The notes beneath the pieces are model-generated. The model saw only the letters and a program-made list of their open reading frames with translations, had not been told where the DNA came from and ran no database searches. This document shows, piece by piece, positions 1-8,871 of a DNA stretch of 64,000 nt (positions are counted from its first letter, which is position 1; the number at the start of each line of letters is the position of its first letter). This DNA comes from Oryzisolibacter sp. LB2S (GTDB lineage Bacteria; Pseudomonadota; Gammaproteobacteria; Burkholderiales; Burkholderiaceae_C), in the NCBI RefSeq assembly GCF_040732315.1, contig NZ_CP160388.1, forward strand, positions 1,451,501-1,515,500, in the 5' to 3' direction. The position numbers and the translations under genes were made by a program.

Positions 1-209
1 GCGTGCTTCCCAACAGCCGCAGCTTTGAATTCAAGCTCGCCGGCGATCAGCAGATCATCCGTGGCAAGGTTTCCCCAAGGTTGCAGAACGTGGATGACAT
101 CAATGACCACTTGCATCAAGCTGTGCAAATTGAGGTCACCCGAACACAAGTTGGTAACGGTCGCCCGCGATATCTGCTAACCCAGATGCCGCAGTGGGCT
201 CAACCCTGA
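1..209 (+). CDS. C-terminal end of an unrecognised protein, 5' end outside window
   Basis: An open frame runs from the window edge to a TGA at 207-209, leaving about 68 residues. There is no convincing internal start (the first usable codon is a GTG at position 3), so this is probably the tail of a longer gene. I do not recognise a family. The tail is polar and has no membrane segment. It ends 10 bases before the GTG start of hsdR, so it is probably the preceding cistron of the same type I restriction operon, where accessory genes often lie between hsdS and hsdR. That role is inferred from position only. Confidence 0.5.
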   Translation, partial: VLPNSRSFEFKLAGDQQIIRGKVSPRLQNVDDINDHLHQAVQIEVTRTQVGNGRPRYLLTQMPQWAQP

Positions 210-219
210 GGTACCCCGA

Positions 220-3200
220 GTGAGTGAATACACGGAGGTCGAACGCCCCTTCTTGCAACAACTGGCTGAACTGGGCTGGACGGTCATCGACCAGGGCACG
301 GGTGTGCCGCAGGATGCCGCCCTCAGCCTGCGGGGTAACTTCCGCCAGTGGTTTTTGCCTGAGGTTTTCGACAGTGCCGTGCGTGCCATCAATCGCACAG
401 ACGATGGGCGCGAATGGCTGACACACCGCCAGTTGGAAGACCTGCGCAGCCAATTGCTGCGTCATCCCAACCGCACGTTGCTCGAAGCCAACGAAGCCGT
501 GCAGGCGATGCTGTTCAAGGCGCAAGCCGATGTGAACGAGCTGACGGGCGAAGCCGACCCGGTGGTGCGCCTGATTGACTTCCACAACCCGGCAAACAAC
601 CAATATCACGCCATCAACCAGTTCCGCATCGACACGCCGGGCTGCGTGAAGGCGTTCATGATTCCGGACATTGTGCTGTTCGTGAACGGCATCCCGCTGG
701 TGGTGGTGGAGTGCAAGAAGGGTTCGGAAACCTGCGCCAACCCGATGCAGGAGGCCTTTGTGCAACTGCAGCGCTACATGCGCCGCCGCAAAGAAACAGA
801 AGCTTCTGGCCTGAAAGAAGGCGAGCCTCGGCTGTTCTACAGCAGTCTGATGTTGGTGCGCAGCTGCGGGCTGGAAGCCGACTACGGCACCATCACCTCA
901 GGCGAAGAGCATTTCTATGCCTGGAAAACGCTTTACCCTGCCGACGATGCCGCTTTGGCAGGGCTGAATGCCCAGCAGCAGTTGATTGCCGGGATGCTGA
1001 ACAAGACCAACCTGCTGCAGATCCTGCGCACCAGCGCCGTGTTCATGGACACTGACGGCGGCCCTCGGGTGAAGGTGGTGTGCCGGTACCAGCAGTTCCG
1101 TGCCGCCAACAAAATCGTCGAACGCCTGCGCACCGGCGAAACCGCATCGGAACGCAGTGGCGTGGTGTGGCATACCCAAGGCTCGGGCAAATCATTGACC
1201 ATGGTGTTTCTGGCCCGAATGCTGCGCGCCAGTCGCGACCTGTCCGACTACAAAATCGTGCTGGTCAATGACCGGCAAGACCTGGAAGAGCAACTGGGCG
1301 ACACCGCCACGCTGATTGGCGGGCGGGTGAATGTGATCGAAACCCGGGTAGGTTTGCGCCAGCACCTGTCGACCGCCAGCTCGGACATCAGCATGGTGAT
1401 GATCCACAAGTTCCAGGAACGCAAGCAAACGCTGACCAACACGGTGGCGGACGCGCTGGGTACTTACTTGGCCATGCCTGCGGGCAAGACCTTCGGTGTG
1501 GTGAATACTTCCGATCGCATCATTCTGATGATCGACGAGGCCCACCGCACGCAAAGCTCAGACCTGGGCGACAACCTGTTCGAGGCCTTCCCCAATGCCA
1601 CGCGTATTGCTTTTACCGGCACTCCGCTGATCACGGAGCGCCACGGCGAGAAGAAAACCCACAAGCGCTTTGGTGAGTACATCGACACCTACCGACTGAT
1701 GGATGCGGTAAACGATGGAGCCACACTACAAATTCTCTACGAAGGTAAAACCGCCGACAGCGCGCTGAACGAAAAGCACGCGTTCGATGAAGCCTTTGAA
1801 GACCTTTTCCGCGACCGCAGCGAAGAAGAGCTGCTGGCCATCAAGAAGAAGTACGGCGCAACGGGCGACATCCTGGAAGCAGAGAACCGCATCAACGCCA
1901 TTGCGCGTGACATGGTGGCGCACTACGTCGACAACATCCTGCCCAACGGCTTCAAGGCACAGGTGGTGTGCCACTCCAAACTGGCGTGCATTCGTTATCA
2001 GAACGGCATTCAGGCAGCGTTAGCAGAGCGCATCGCCAAGGAAGAAGCCAAGGCTGCGCCCGATGCAGATCTGATCGGGCGCTTGCGCTTCCTGAAAACA
2101 GCAGTGGTGGTGTCGTCGGACGGCACTAACGAAGCTGCTTACATCACCCAAGCCCGGAAGCAGGCACAGCGCATGAACGCGATAGAGAACTTCTGCCGCA
2201 GTTTTGATTTTGAAGACCCAGACAAGGAATACACCGGCATTGCCTTTCTGATCGTGTGCGACATGCTGCTCACGGGCTTTGACGCGCCCATCGAGCAGGT
2301 GATGTACATCGACAAGAAGCTGCGCGAGCACACCCTGCTGCAAGCCATCGCCCGGACCAACCGGGTTAAGCAGGGCAAACAGCGCGGTTACATCGTCGAT
2401 TACATCGGCCTGGCGAACCACCTGACCGATGCTCTGACCTTGTATGCGGCCAGCGACGAGTTGCAAGAGCTGCACGACGGGATGAAGAATATTGCGTCAG
2501 AATTACCAGTGCTGGAAGAGCGTTATCAGCGGCTGCTGCAGCACTTCTCGGCGCTAGGCATCAAACAGATTCAGGCCTTTGTGAACGGCGAACTGCCCAA
2601 TCTGGACGCCGAGGCCACCGTGGTGCATGAAGCCGTGAAGGCGCTCAAGGATGAAAAGAAACGCGCGGACTTTGAGGTGTACTTTAAGAAGTTCCTGATG
2701 AGCCTCGACATCATCCTGCCCAACGCGTCAGCACAGCCTTACCGCGTGCCCGCGAAGCGCTTCGGCTACATCCTGCAGGTAACCAAGGAGCGCTACAAGG
2801 ACAGCAGCCTTGACCTCGGCAGCGCTGGCGAAAAGGTAAAGGCGCTGATCAACGAGCACCTGATCAGTTTGGGCATCAACCCCAAGGTGCCACCGGTCGA
2901 GTTGCTGGCAGAAGACTTCCTCGACAAGCTAACCGCGCACGCGGGTCAAAACATCGAGGCCAAGGCCAGCGAGATGGAGCACGCCATCCGCAAACACTGC
3001 ACGGTGCACCACGATGAAGATCCGGCCTTCTACAAGAGCCTGTCGGAGAAGGTCGATGCGCTGATTGAGAAGCACCACGACGAATGGAATCTGCTGGCCG
3101 AAAAACTGGCAGAGCTGCGCAAGGAAGCCATCGCGGGCCGTCAGCAGGGTGAGGATGGTATGAGCAAGGAGGCGACAACTTTCTACGAGCACATCGTCCA

Positions 3201-3483
3201 GCTTGGCTTTGCAAGTGGTTCTCTCAATGATGCAGATAAGCCCGCATTCAAGGCATTGATGGAGACAATCGTGGAGATATTGCAAGAAACCATTGCCAGC
3301 ATCGATTTCTGGCAGAACCCCGATAAGCAGAAGCGTGTGCGCGGTTTGATCAAGACCGAGATCGCCAAGACGGGTATCGAAGAGCTGAAACTCAATCGTG
3401 AGCGTGTGGCCGTGGAAGTCATGAAGCTGGCCAAGAATCGCCACAACGAACTAGTAAATATGGCACGGTCAGGGGGCGCATGA
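220..3483 (+). CDS. hsdR: Type I restriction endonuclease subunit R (HsdR)
   Basis: Motor and nuclease subunit of a type I restriction-modification complex; it translocates DNA with ATP and cuts when unmethylated sites are met. The N-terminal nuclease core shows a PD-(D/E)xK pattern with Pro149-Asp150 and the E-C-K-K of residues 164-167. The helicase part follows: Walker A GSGKS at 321-325, DEAH box at 439-442, then FTGTP, LLTGFDAP and QAIARTNR (superfamily 2 motifs III, V and VI). The length of 1087 residues is normal for the family. The start is GTG (MSEYTEVE). hsdM and hsdS are not in the window and would be expected upstream. The stop overlaps the next gene by four bases (ATGA). All catalytic motifs look intact. 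Confidence 0.95.
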   Translation: MSEYTEVERPFLQQLAELGWTVIDQGTGVPQDAALSLRGNFRQWFLPEVFDSAVRAINRTDDGREWLTHRQLEDLRSQLLRHPNRTLLEANEAVQAMLFKAQADVNELTGEADPVVRLIDFHNPANNQYHAINQFRIDTPGCVKAFMIPDIVLFVNGIPLVVVECKKGSETCANPMQEAFVQLQRYMRRRKETEASGLKEGEPRLFYSSLMLVRSCGLEADYGTITSGEEHFYAWKTLYPADDAALAGLNAQQQLIAGMLNKTNLLQILRTSAVFMDTDGGPRVKVVCRYQQFRAANKIVERLRTGETASERSGVVWHTQGSGKSLTMVFLARMLRASRDLSDYKIVLVNDRQDLEEQLGDTATLIGGRVNVIETRVGLRQHLSTASSDISMVMIHKFQERKQTLTNTVADALGTYLAMPAGKTFGVVNTSDRIILMIDEAHRTQSSDLGDNLFEAFPNATRIAFTGTPLITERHGEKKTHKRFGEYIDTYRLMDAVNDGATLQILYEGKTADSALNEKHAFDEAFEDLFRDRSEEELLAIKKKYGATGDILEAENRINAIARDMVAHYVDNILPNGFKAQVVCHSKLACIRYQNGIQAALAERIAKEEAKAAPDADLIGRLRFLKTAVVVSSDGTNEAAYITQARKQAQRMNAIENFCRSFDFEDPDKEYTGIAFLIVCDMLLTGFDAPIEQVMYIDKKLREHTLLQAIARTNRVKQGKQRGYIVDYIGLANHLTDALTLYAASDELQELHDGMKNIASELPVLEERYQRLLQHFSALGIKQIQAFVNGELPNLDAEATVVHEAVKALKDEKKRADFEVYFKKFLMSLDIILPNASAQPYRVPAKRFGYILQVTKERYKDSSLDLGSAGEKVKALINEHLISLGINPKVPPVELLAEDFLDKLTAHAGQNIEAKASEMEHAIRKHCTVHHDEDPAFYKSLSEKVDALIEKHHDEWNLLAEKLAELRKEAIAGRQQGEDGMSKEATTFYEHIVQLGFASGSLNDADKPAFKALMETIVEILQETIASIDFWQNPDKQKRVRGLIKTEIAKTGIEELKLNRERVAVEVMKLAKNRHNELVNMARSGGA

Positions 3484-4190
3484 TGCAACTGCGTCAAGTA
3501 CGTGATATCGAATACCAGCTGCTGCAGGGATCAGACCGCCAGACCACGGACATCGTGATCGAGCGCGACGGGATCATCACCGTTCGTCCGCCAAAGCGGA
3601 TGACACCTGAACAGGTGGACGAAACCGTTTTGGCCAAGCGGATGTGGATCTACCGCAATCTGGCGGAATGGCGTGATCTCAACGCTACTCGCGTCACACG
3701 CGAATGGGTCAGCGGCGAGACGTTTCTCTACTTGGGCAGCTGCTACCGGCTGCAACTGGTGGCCGAGCAAGACGAACTGCTGAAGTTGAAGGATGGCCGG
3801 TTCTACTTGCTGCGTGAAGTTGTCGAGCGTGGTGGCCAGGATGCCGCGCATCAAGTGTTTGAGGCTTTCTACAAAGCGAAAGGCCTGCCCCGGATTCAGA
3901 AGCGCGTGACGTACTTCGCGGCCAAGGTTGGCGTGACAGCAGGCGACATCCAGATCAAGGATCTTGGCTACCGGTGGGCGTCGTGCACCAAGCGTGGCGA
4001 TCTGCATTTCCACTGGAAATGCCTCATGGCCCCGTTGACCATCATCGACTACATCATCGTCCACGAGCTCTGCCATTTGCATCACCGAGACCATTCGGAC
4101 GCGTTCTGGAACGAGGTGGACAAGGTGCTGCCGGATTACCGCGAGCGAAAAGAATGGCTCAGGATTCGTGGTGCGGAGCTCGATATCTGA
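3480..4190 (+). CDS. DUF45 / YgjP-type zinc metallopeptidase, coupled to hsdR
   Basis: Protein of 236 residues with the YgjP/DUF45 zinc peptidase signature: HELCH at residues 195-199, followed by HHRDHSDAFW, which supplies the usual third zinc ligand. The upstream segment RWASCTKRGDLHFHWKC is also typical of this family. No signal peptide, so cytoplasmic. The ATG overlaps the hsdR stop, so translation is almost certainly coupled. Members of this family are commonly found next to type I hsdR genes, but their role there (regulation or proteolysis of R subunits) is not settled and is not shown by the sequence. It ends about 150 bases before the island boundary. Confidence 0.85.
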   Translation: MMQLRQVRDIEYQLLQGSDRQTTDIVIERDGIITVRPPKRMTPEQVDETVLAKRMWIYRNLAEWRDLNATRVTREWVSGETFLYLGSCYRLQLVAEQDELLKLKDGRFYLLREVVERGGQDAAHQVFEAFYKAKGLPRIQKRVTYFAAKVGVTAGDIQIKDLGYRWASCTKRGDLHFHWKCLMAPLTIIDYIIVHELCHLHHRDHSDAFWNEVDKVLPDYRERKEWLRIRGAELDI

Positions 4191-4199
4191 CGCGCGATC

Positions 4200-4234
4200 C
4201 GGGCAGTAGTTCGAAAATCTCGAATAACTGCCCG
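4200..4234 (+). terminator. Imperfect 15-bp hairpin after the hsdR operon
   Basis: The arms CGGGCAGTAGTTCGA and TCGAATAACTGCCCG are complementary apart from a two-base mismatch and sit just past the stop of the peptidase gene. No T-tract follows, so this may be an mRNA 3'-end stabiliser or a weak terminator. Confidence 0.35.
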
Positions 4235-4338
4235 CAAGCCCGCAGCAACCCGCGCCAGTGCTCATAAGCTCGGGAGGCCAGTCGGCACTTGGTCAACCAT
4301 CCGCCACCAATCACAAGGGTCTGGATAGTCTCCAGGCC

Positions 4339-4550
4339 TGTGCCGTAAAGCATAAAGTGGCCACTTGGCCACGTTATGCTTGATTTTCCGATATGCCGCA
4401 TTTTGCTTTTTCGGCATTTTGTGCTAGGCAATGCAAGAGCCCGCAGCTAAAACCTGCGGGCTTTTTCATGGGAGTGGGGGGGGGAAGGGCTGCACCCTGG
4501 CACCGTGATGCGAGGGTGCCCATCCGGGGTGCAGCTGACGTCGATGGCCC
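4339..4550. repeat. Transposon left end, copy A (left part)
   Basis: This stretch recurs almost unchanged at 16746-16957. It starts TGTGCCGTAAAGC and holds an inverted pair GCATAAAGTGGCC ... GGCCACGTTATGC around a CTTG centre, then a T-rich stretch and a strong terminator hairpin. Copy A is cut at 4550 by the IS1634-family element and resumes at 10427. Confidence 0.85.
4439..4466 (+). terminator. Rho-independent terminator inside transposon end (copy A)
   Basis: Perfect 8-bp stem GCCCGCAG / CTGCGGGC with a 7-base loop, followed by TTTTT. It faces transcripts entering the element from the hsdR side. Confidence 0.85.
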
Positions 4551-4718
4551 CCCGAGTTCGACACTTGGAGCACCATTTCCGCCCCATGCGTCTTGGCGAG
4601 GCCATAAGAATCAACCACTTGCACACGCGGAAGATCCGGTTTTGCGATTTCTTTGTAGTGCCAATGTTTGAGAGTAATGTAGTTTTAGCCACTTCCTGCG
4701 GGCGATATACTCCGGCGC

Positions 4719-4961
4719 ATGTTCATCAAGGTCACCACCAGCGGCGGTCACCGCTACGCGCGGTTGGTTCAGTCCTTTCGCAATGCCGATGGCCAGCCAC
4801 GCCAGCGCACCGTCGCCACCCTCGGGCGTATCGACGAGCGTGGCGGTCAACTCGACGCGCTGCTCGCTGGCTTGCTGCGCGCCAAGGGGCGCCCGCTCAG
4901 CGAGGGGGGTGCTCCTGAACTGTGCTTTGAATCAGCCCTGGCGCTGGGCGATGTCTGGGCG
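4719..4961 (+). pseudogene. IS1634-family transposase, 5' part (81 codons)
   Basis: Begins MFIKVTTSGGHRYARLVQSF, a typical IS1634 N-terminus, and stays open to ...ALGDVWA, where the IS3-family element starts. The missing body resumes at 8872 in the correct frame. After removing 4962-8867 and one copy of the GGCG target duplication, the two parts join as ...GDVWA-LDALWYELG, giving a 577-residue protein. The gene is interrupted but otherwise undamaged at this end. Confidence 0.85.
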
Positions 4962-5013
4962 TGTATTGACCCAGTGAATTCCTGCACAGGTGTTAACGTT
5001 GAAGGAAACAACG

Positions 5014-5331
5014 ATGAGCACCCTGATGGAAGACGACATCAAGCGTTGGACGGCCAAGCGCAAAACCGCCCTGGTTCTGGACATCATCCAGGGCAAGACC
5101 ACGATCTCAGAGGCCAGCCGGGCCTTCGATCTCAGCCCCTCCGAAGTCGAGCAGTGGGTCGATGACGGCAAGCGCGGCATGGAAAACGCCCTGCGCACCA
5201 AGCCGTTGGAAGTCAAAGAGCAGTACGAGAAGCAACTGCGTGAACTGCAGGAGGCCTACGGCGAAGCCATGTTGGAGCTGCGTGCCAGAAAAAAGCTGGC
5301 CTCCCTGCTGGGCAACGAGGACGAGAAATGA
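5014..5331 (+). CDS. IS3-family transposase OrfA (DNA-binding subunit)
   Basis: Protein of 105 residues that would recognise the ends of its IS. The first half is a helix-turn-helix of the type ISEASRAFDLSPSEVEQWVD; the second half is a charged, leucine-rich coiled-coil used in IS3 OrfA proteins for multimerisation. An upstream in-frame start at 4990 exists, but the ATG at 5014 has a GAAGGA ribosome site eight bases upstream and is preferred. It overlaps orfB by four bases (ATGA), so OrfB is probably made by coupling or frameshifting. Looks intact. Confidence 0.85.
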   Translation: MSTLMEDDIKRWTAKRKTALVLDIIQGKTTISEASRAFDLSPSEVEQWVDDGKRGMENALRTKPLEVKEQYEKQLRELQEAYGEAMLELRARKKLASLLGNEDEK

Positions 5332-6149
5332 TCCTCAGCCTTCAGCAGGGATTGGCTGAAGACGGCATCCAGGTCAGCCTGGTCAAGCTGTGCCAGTGGT
5401 TCGAGGTGCCCCGGCGCACGGTGTACTACCGCAGCACCAAGGCGCCGCCGAAGGTGCAAGAGCACTTGGTCAAGCCCATCAAGGCGATGATCGAAGAGAA
5501 CCCGTCGTTCGGCTACCGCACCGTGGCGCACCTGCTTGGCTTGAACAAGAACACCGTGCAGCGCATCTTCCAGCTCAAGGGCTGGCAGGTACGCAAACGC
5601 CCGGTGGGCTTCAGGCCGCGCATCCAGGCATTGCCCTCGGTGGCCAAGGCGCCAGACGAGCGCTGGGCCACGGACCTGTGCCGCGTGTGGACCGGGCGAG
5701 ACGGCTGGGCTTCGCTGGCCCTGGTGATCGACTGCTACAGCCGTGAGCTGCTGGGGTGGCACCTCAGCCGCAGTGGACGATCCAAGACCGCAGAAGCGGC
5801 CCTGGAGCAGGCGTTGATCGCCAGGTATGGCTGCCTGGGCAAGGTCAAGCGTCCATTCTTGCTGCGCTCAGACAACGGGCTGGTGTTCACCAGCCGCAGC
5901 TACACGGCCCTGGTCAAAAGCTATGGCCTGCAGCAGGAGTTCATCACCCCGTACAGCCCGGAGCAAAACGGCATGGTCGAACGTGTGATCCGAACACTCA
6001 AGGACCAATGTGTTCACCGCCACAGGTTCGAGACCCTGCAGCATGCCAGCCGCGTGATCGCGGATTGGATCGGCTTTTACAACCACCAGCGCCCGCACCA
6101 GGCGCTGGGCATGAAGACCCCCGCTGAGGCTTATGCTTTAGCAGCCTGA
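5328..6149 (+). CDS. IS3-family transposase OrfB (DDE integrase)
   Basis: Catalytic subunit of 273 residues. It has an N-terminal HTH_21-like part (SFGYRTVAHLLGLNKNTVQR), then the rve integrase core with the DDE triad: Asp in RWATDLCRVW, Asp in LLRSDNGLVF, and Glu in EQNGMVERVIRTLK. The C-terminal YNHQRPHQALGMKTPAEA motif is standard. All catalytic residues are present. The gene ends about 20 bases before the IS21 insertion point, so the protein is complete, but the element's right end is displaced by 2.7 kb, which should hamper its transposition. Confidence 0.9.
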   Translation: MILSLQQGLAEDGIQVSLVKLCQWFEVPRRTVYYRSTKAPPKVQEHLVKPIKAMIEENPSFGYRTVAHLLGLNKNTVQRIFQLKGWQVRKRPVGFRPRIQALPSVAKAPDERWATDLCRVWTGRDGWASLALVIDCYSRELLGWHLSRSGRSKTAEAALEQALIARYGCLGKVKRPFLLRSDNGLVFTSRSYTALVKSYGLQQEFITPYSPEQNGMVERVIRTLKDQCVHRHRFETLQHASRVIADWIGFYNHQRPHQALGMKTPAEAYALAA

Positions 6150-6169
6150 CCTGTGCAAAAACCGCTGGG

Positions 6170-6294
6170 TGCGTATTCCACGCCATGGCGGACACGATTC
6201 CACGCTGAAGGCGGACAGTGTTCCAGCGTGATGCCGGACACCGTTCCACGCTGAAGGCGGACAGCATTCCAAACGGATGGCGGACACCTGATGC
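6170..6294. repeat. IS21 left multiple terminal repeats
   Basis: About five degenerate copies of a 20-bp unit (TTCCACGCTGAAGGCGGACA-like; the spacer triplet varies, e.g. CAT, GAA, GAT) lie between the left end and istA. They are the likely IstA binding sites. Confidence 0.75.
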
Positions 6295-6352
6295 GGTGTT
6301 CTGAGTGACCCGAACGCGGCATACGCTGCCCGGTTTTTTGCCGGAACCAGCG

Positions 6353-7897
6353 ATGCCCACACCCAGGGTCACCATGAACAAACTACGACACACATTGCAA
6401 CTGCTGCACGGCGGGACTTTGAGCACCCGCCAGATTGGCGCAGCCCTCGGCATCTCCAAGTCCACCGTCAATGACATCGCCAGCTACGCGCGCGCAGCCG
6501 GCGTGGACTGGGCCTTGGCCCAGAGTCTGAGCGACGAGGAACTGCAGGCCCGGCTGTACCGGCCACCGGTGGCGCGAGAGTCACGACACCTCGAGCCCGA
6601 CCACGCCCACATCCACCGCGAGCTGCGCCGCCCCGGCGTCACCCTGCAACTGCTGTGGGAGGAATACCAGCAACAGCGCGGCGGCCAAGCCTACAAGTAC
6701 AGCGCCTTCTGCCAGAAGTACAAGGCCTGGGCACGCAGTCTCAAGCGCTCCATGCGTCAAACCCACGAGGCCGGTGACAAGCTGTTTGTGGACTACGCCG
6801 GCCAGACGGTACCTGTCGTCGATGCCGGCACCGGTGAGATACGCCAGGCCCAGGTCTTCGTGGCCGTGCTGGGCGCGTCCAACTACACCTACGCCTGCGC
6901 CACCACCAGTCAGAAGGCTACCGACTGGGTGGCCAGCATCATCGGCGCGCTGGAGTTCATCGGGGGTGTGCCCCGCCTGCTGGTGCCCGACCAGCCGCGC
7001 GCCCTCATGGCCCGCCCCGACCGCTACGAGCCCACCGCGCACCGCCTGCTCGAAGAACTCTCGGCGCACTACAGCCTGGCGGTCATGCCGGCTCGCCCGG
7101 CCAAGCCACGCGACAAGCCCAAGGTGGAAGTGGCCGTGCAGGTGGTCGAGCGCTGGATTCTGGCCAGGCTGCGCCAACAGCGCTTCTTCAGCCTGGCCGA
7201 GCTCAACCGCTCAATTGCCGCCTTGCTGGTGGACTTGAACCAGCGAGCCTTCAAGAAGCTGCCCGGCAATCGTGCCAGCGCCTTTGCCGAACTCGACCGG
7301 CCGGCACTACGCCCGCTGCCGCCAGCGCGCATGGCCATCGCACGCTTCAAACCCGCCCGCGTGAACATCGACTACCACGTCGAGCTCGATGGCCACTACT
7401 ATTCCGTGCCCCATGCGCTGGTGGGCCAGGCGGTAGAGATGCGCATCACCTGCACCACGGTGGAAGTCCTGCACGGTAGCAAGCGGGTGGCGGCCCACGC
7501 CCTGAACCCTCGCCGGGGAGCGCACACCACCGCAGCCGAGCACATGCCGGCCTCACACCGGGCGCACCGCGAGTGGACGCCGGGCAAGCTCATCGCCTGG
7601 GGCGAACGCATGGGAGTGGCCACCGCCGCCGTGGTGCGCTGGCAGATGGAGCACCGCCAGCATCCCGAGCAGGGCTACCGCTCCTGTCTGGGCTTGATGC
7701 GCCTGGGCCGTGAGTACGGGGCCGAGCGCCTGGAGGCCGCCTGCGCGCGGGCGCAGGCCATCCGCTCACCGTCCTACAGGAGCGTCGCCTCCATCCTCGG
7801 CAGCGGTCTGGACCAACGCCCACTGGATGCGCCGATTGCCGCACAGGCCAGTCTGCCGCTGCACGAGAACGTGCGCGGGCCGGGGTACTACCACTGA
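6353..7897 (+). CDS. istA: IS21-family transposase IstA
   Basis: DDE transposase of 514 residues. The N-terminal helix-turn-helix is LSTRQIGAALGISKSTVNDI. The rve core has Asp in LFVDYAGQTV, Asp in RLLVPDQPRA and Glu in KPKVEVAVQVVERW. The C-terminus has the usual IS21 part, with YYSVPHALVG binding-domain residues. Upstream in-frame codons reach 6305, but the ATG at 6353 (MPTPRVTMNK) matches the family N-terminus. It is followed closely by istB, and both are needed for transposition. No damage seen. Confidence 0.92.
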   Translation: MPTPRVTMNKLRHTLQLLHGGTLSTRQIGAALGISKSTVNDIASYARAAGVDWALAQSLSDEELQARLYRPPVARESRHLEPDHAHIHRELRRPGVTLQLLWEEYQQQRGGQAYKYSAFCQKYKAWARSLKRSMRQTHEAGDKLFVDYAGQTVPVVDAGTGEIRQAQVFVAVLGASNYTYACATTSQKATDWVASIIGALEFIGGVPRLLVPDQPRALMARPDRYEPTAHRLLEELSAHYSLAVMPARPAKPRDKPKVEVAVQVVERWILARLRQQRFFSLAELNRSIAALLVDLNQRAFKKLPGNRASAFAELDRPALRPLPPARMAIARFKPARVNIDYHVELDGHYYSVPHALVGQAVEMRITCTTVEVLHGSKRVAAHALNPRRGAHTTAAEHMPASHRAHREWTPGKLIAWGERMGVATAAVVRWQMEHRQHPEQGYRSCLGLMRLGREYGAERLEAACARAQAIRSPSYRSVASILGSGLDQRPLDAPIAAQASLPLHENVRGPGYYH

Positions 7898-7962
7898 TGA
7901 GCATCGATCACCGCTCATGACCACAGCACACCTGAACACAGCCATACACCGAAAGAATGAAC

Positions 7963-8700
7963 ATGCTCAACGAACACACCCTCAGCCAATTGCGCACCTT
8001 GCGCCTGGACGGCATGGTGGCCGCCCTCAATGATGCCGCCACCCACATCTCAGCGAGCGAGCTGCCCTTTGAAGAGCGCCTGGCGCTGCTGGTGCAGCGC
8101 GAGGTGGACTGGCGCGATGGCAAGCGTCTGCAGCGCCTCTTGAAGGCCGCGCGCCTCAAAGTCTCCAGCGCCTGCCTGGAGGACATCGATTGGCGTGCCA
8201 GTCGGGGCCTGAGCCGGGAGGTCATCGCCAGCCTGGCCGGCGGCGACTGGCTGCGCCATGGTCACAACGTGCTGCTCACCGGCGCCACCGGGTGCGGCAA
8301 GACGTGGCTGGCCTGTGCACTGGGCCAGCAGGCGGCGCGTCTGGGCTTGTCGGTGCTCTACACCCGCGCGCCTCGCCTGCTGCAGGAGCTGCACGTGGCC
8401 CATGGCGATGGCAGCCTGGGCAAGCGGCTGGCGCAGCTCGCCCGGCTGGATCTGCTAATTCTGGACGACTTTGGTATTGCACCGATTGCCGTGCACGAGC
8501 GCAACGACTTGCTGGAGTTGCTCGACGACCGGGTGGGGACGCGCTCGACGCTCATCACTAGCCAGTTGCCGGTGACCGCCTGGCACGCGTGGCTGGATGA
8601 ACCCACGCTGGCCGACGCCATCCTGGATCGCATCGTGCACGGCTCGCACAAGATAGCCCTCAAGGGCGAGTCGATGAGGAAGCTGGCCAAAGCTGCTTAA
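7963..8700 (+). CDS. istB: IS21-family helper ATPase IstB
   Basis: AAA+ ATPase of about 245 residues (DnaC/IstB type) that assists IstA in target capture. It shows Walker A GATGCGKT, Walker B LLILDDFG, and a sensor region STLITSQLPV. Two nearby ATGs are possible (7957, 7963); the second has the better spacing from a GAAAG ribosome-binding site. The length and the C-terminal DRIVHGSHKIALKGESMRK motif are typical. Complete. Confidence 0.92.
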   Translation: MLNEHTLSQLRTLRLDGMVAALNDAATHISASELPFEERLALLVQREVDWRDGKRLQRLLKAARLKVSSACLEDIDWRASRGLSREVIASLAGGDWLRHGHNVLLTGATGCGKTWLACALGQQAARLGLSVLYTRAPRLLQELHVAHGDGSLGKRLAQLARLDLLILDDFGIAPIAVHERNDLLELLDDRVGTRSTLITSQLPVTAWHAWLDEPTLADAILDRIVHGSHKIALKGESMRKLAKAA

Positions 8701-8711
8701 ACCGGCGACGC

Positions 8712-8853
8712 CGACCGCCGTTCCACGCTGATGGCGGACACTTCGGCTACGATTGGGGCGTCACTCAGGACACCTGCGCACAGTGTCCGCCATCGCATGG
8801 AACGCTGTCCGCGATGGGCATGGAATCACTGTCCGCGATCAGTGGAATGCGCA
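8712..8853. repeat. IS21 right multiple terminal repeats
   Basis: Copies of the same unit seen at the left end, mostly in inverted orientation (CGCATGGAACGCTGTCCGCG, ATGGAATCACTGTCCGCGAT), down to the terminal TGGAATGCGCA. Confidence 0.75.
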
Positions 8854-8871
8854 GCTGGGTCAATACAGGCG

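Larger units (their letters stand above)
6170..8853 (+). mobile_element. IS21-family insertion sequence (istA-istB), innermost of the nest
   Basis: The ends match over more than 30 bases as inverted repeats: the left starts TGCGTATTCCAC, the right in reverse TGCGCATTCCAC. They are flanked by a 6-bp target duplication GCTGGG (6164-6169 and 8854-8859). Both ends carry several copies of a TTCCACGCTGAAGGCGGACA-like unit, the multiple terminal repeats usual in IS21 elements. With intact istA and istB and a clean target duplication it is the youngest element of the nest and potentially active. Confidence 0.9.
4962..8867 (+). mobile_element. IS3-family insertion sequence, split by an IS21-family element
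   Basis: The terminal inverted repeats begin TGTATTGACCCAG at 4962. The complement CTGGGTCAATACA ends at 8867, and an outer CACAGG block is also shared further in. The flanking target duplication is GGCG (4958-4961 and 8868-8871). The element encodes OrfA and OrfB at 5014-6149. Its right end was invaded by the IS21-family element after position 6169, which leaves the terminal 14 bases at 8854-8867. Without the nested IS it is about 1.2 kb. Confidence 0.88.

Noticed and set aside
4159..4431. 90-codon minus-strand frame across the hsdR-island junction
   Set aside because: It crosses the transposon boundary at 4339 and has no recognisable domain. A short part (4190-4330) could be an old gene fragment, but I cannot support it.
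6170..6294. CRISPR-like spaced repeats
   Set aside because: The units are degenerate, of irregular spacing and mixed with inverted copies at the other IS end; they are IS21 terminal repeats.
8731..8871. Apparent N-terminus of the 543-codon IS1634 transposase frame
   Set aside because: These codons are IS21 terminal repeat and the IS3 end; the true N-terminus is at 4719.
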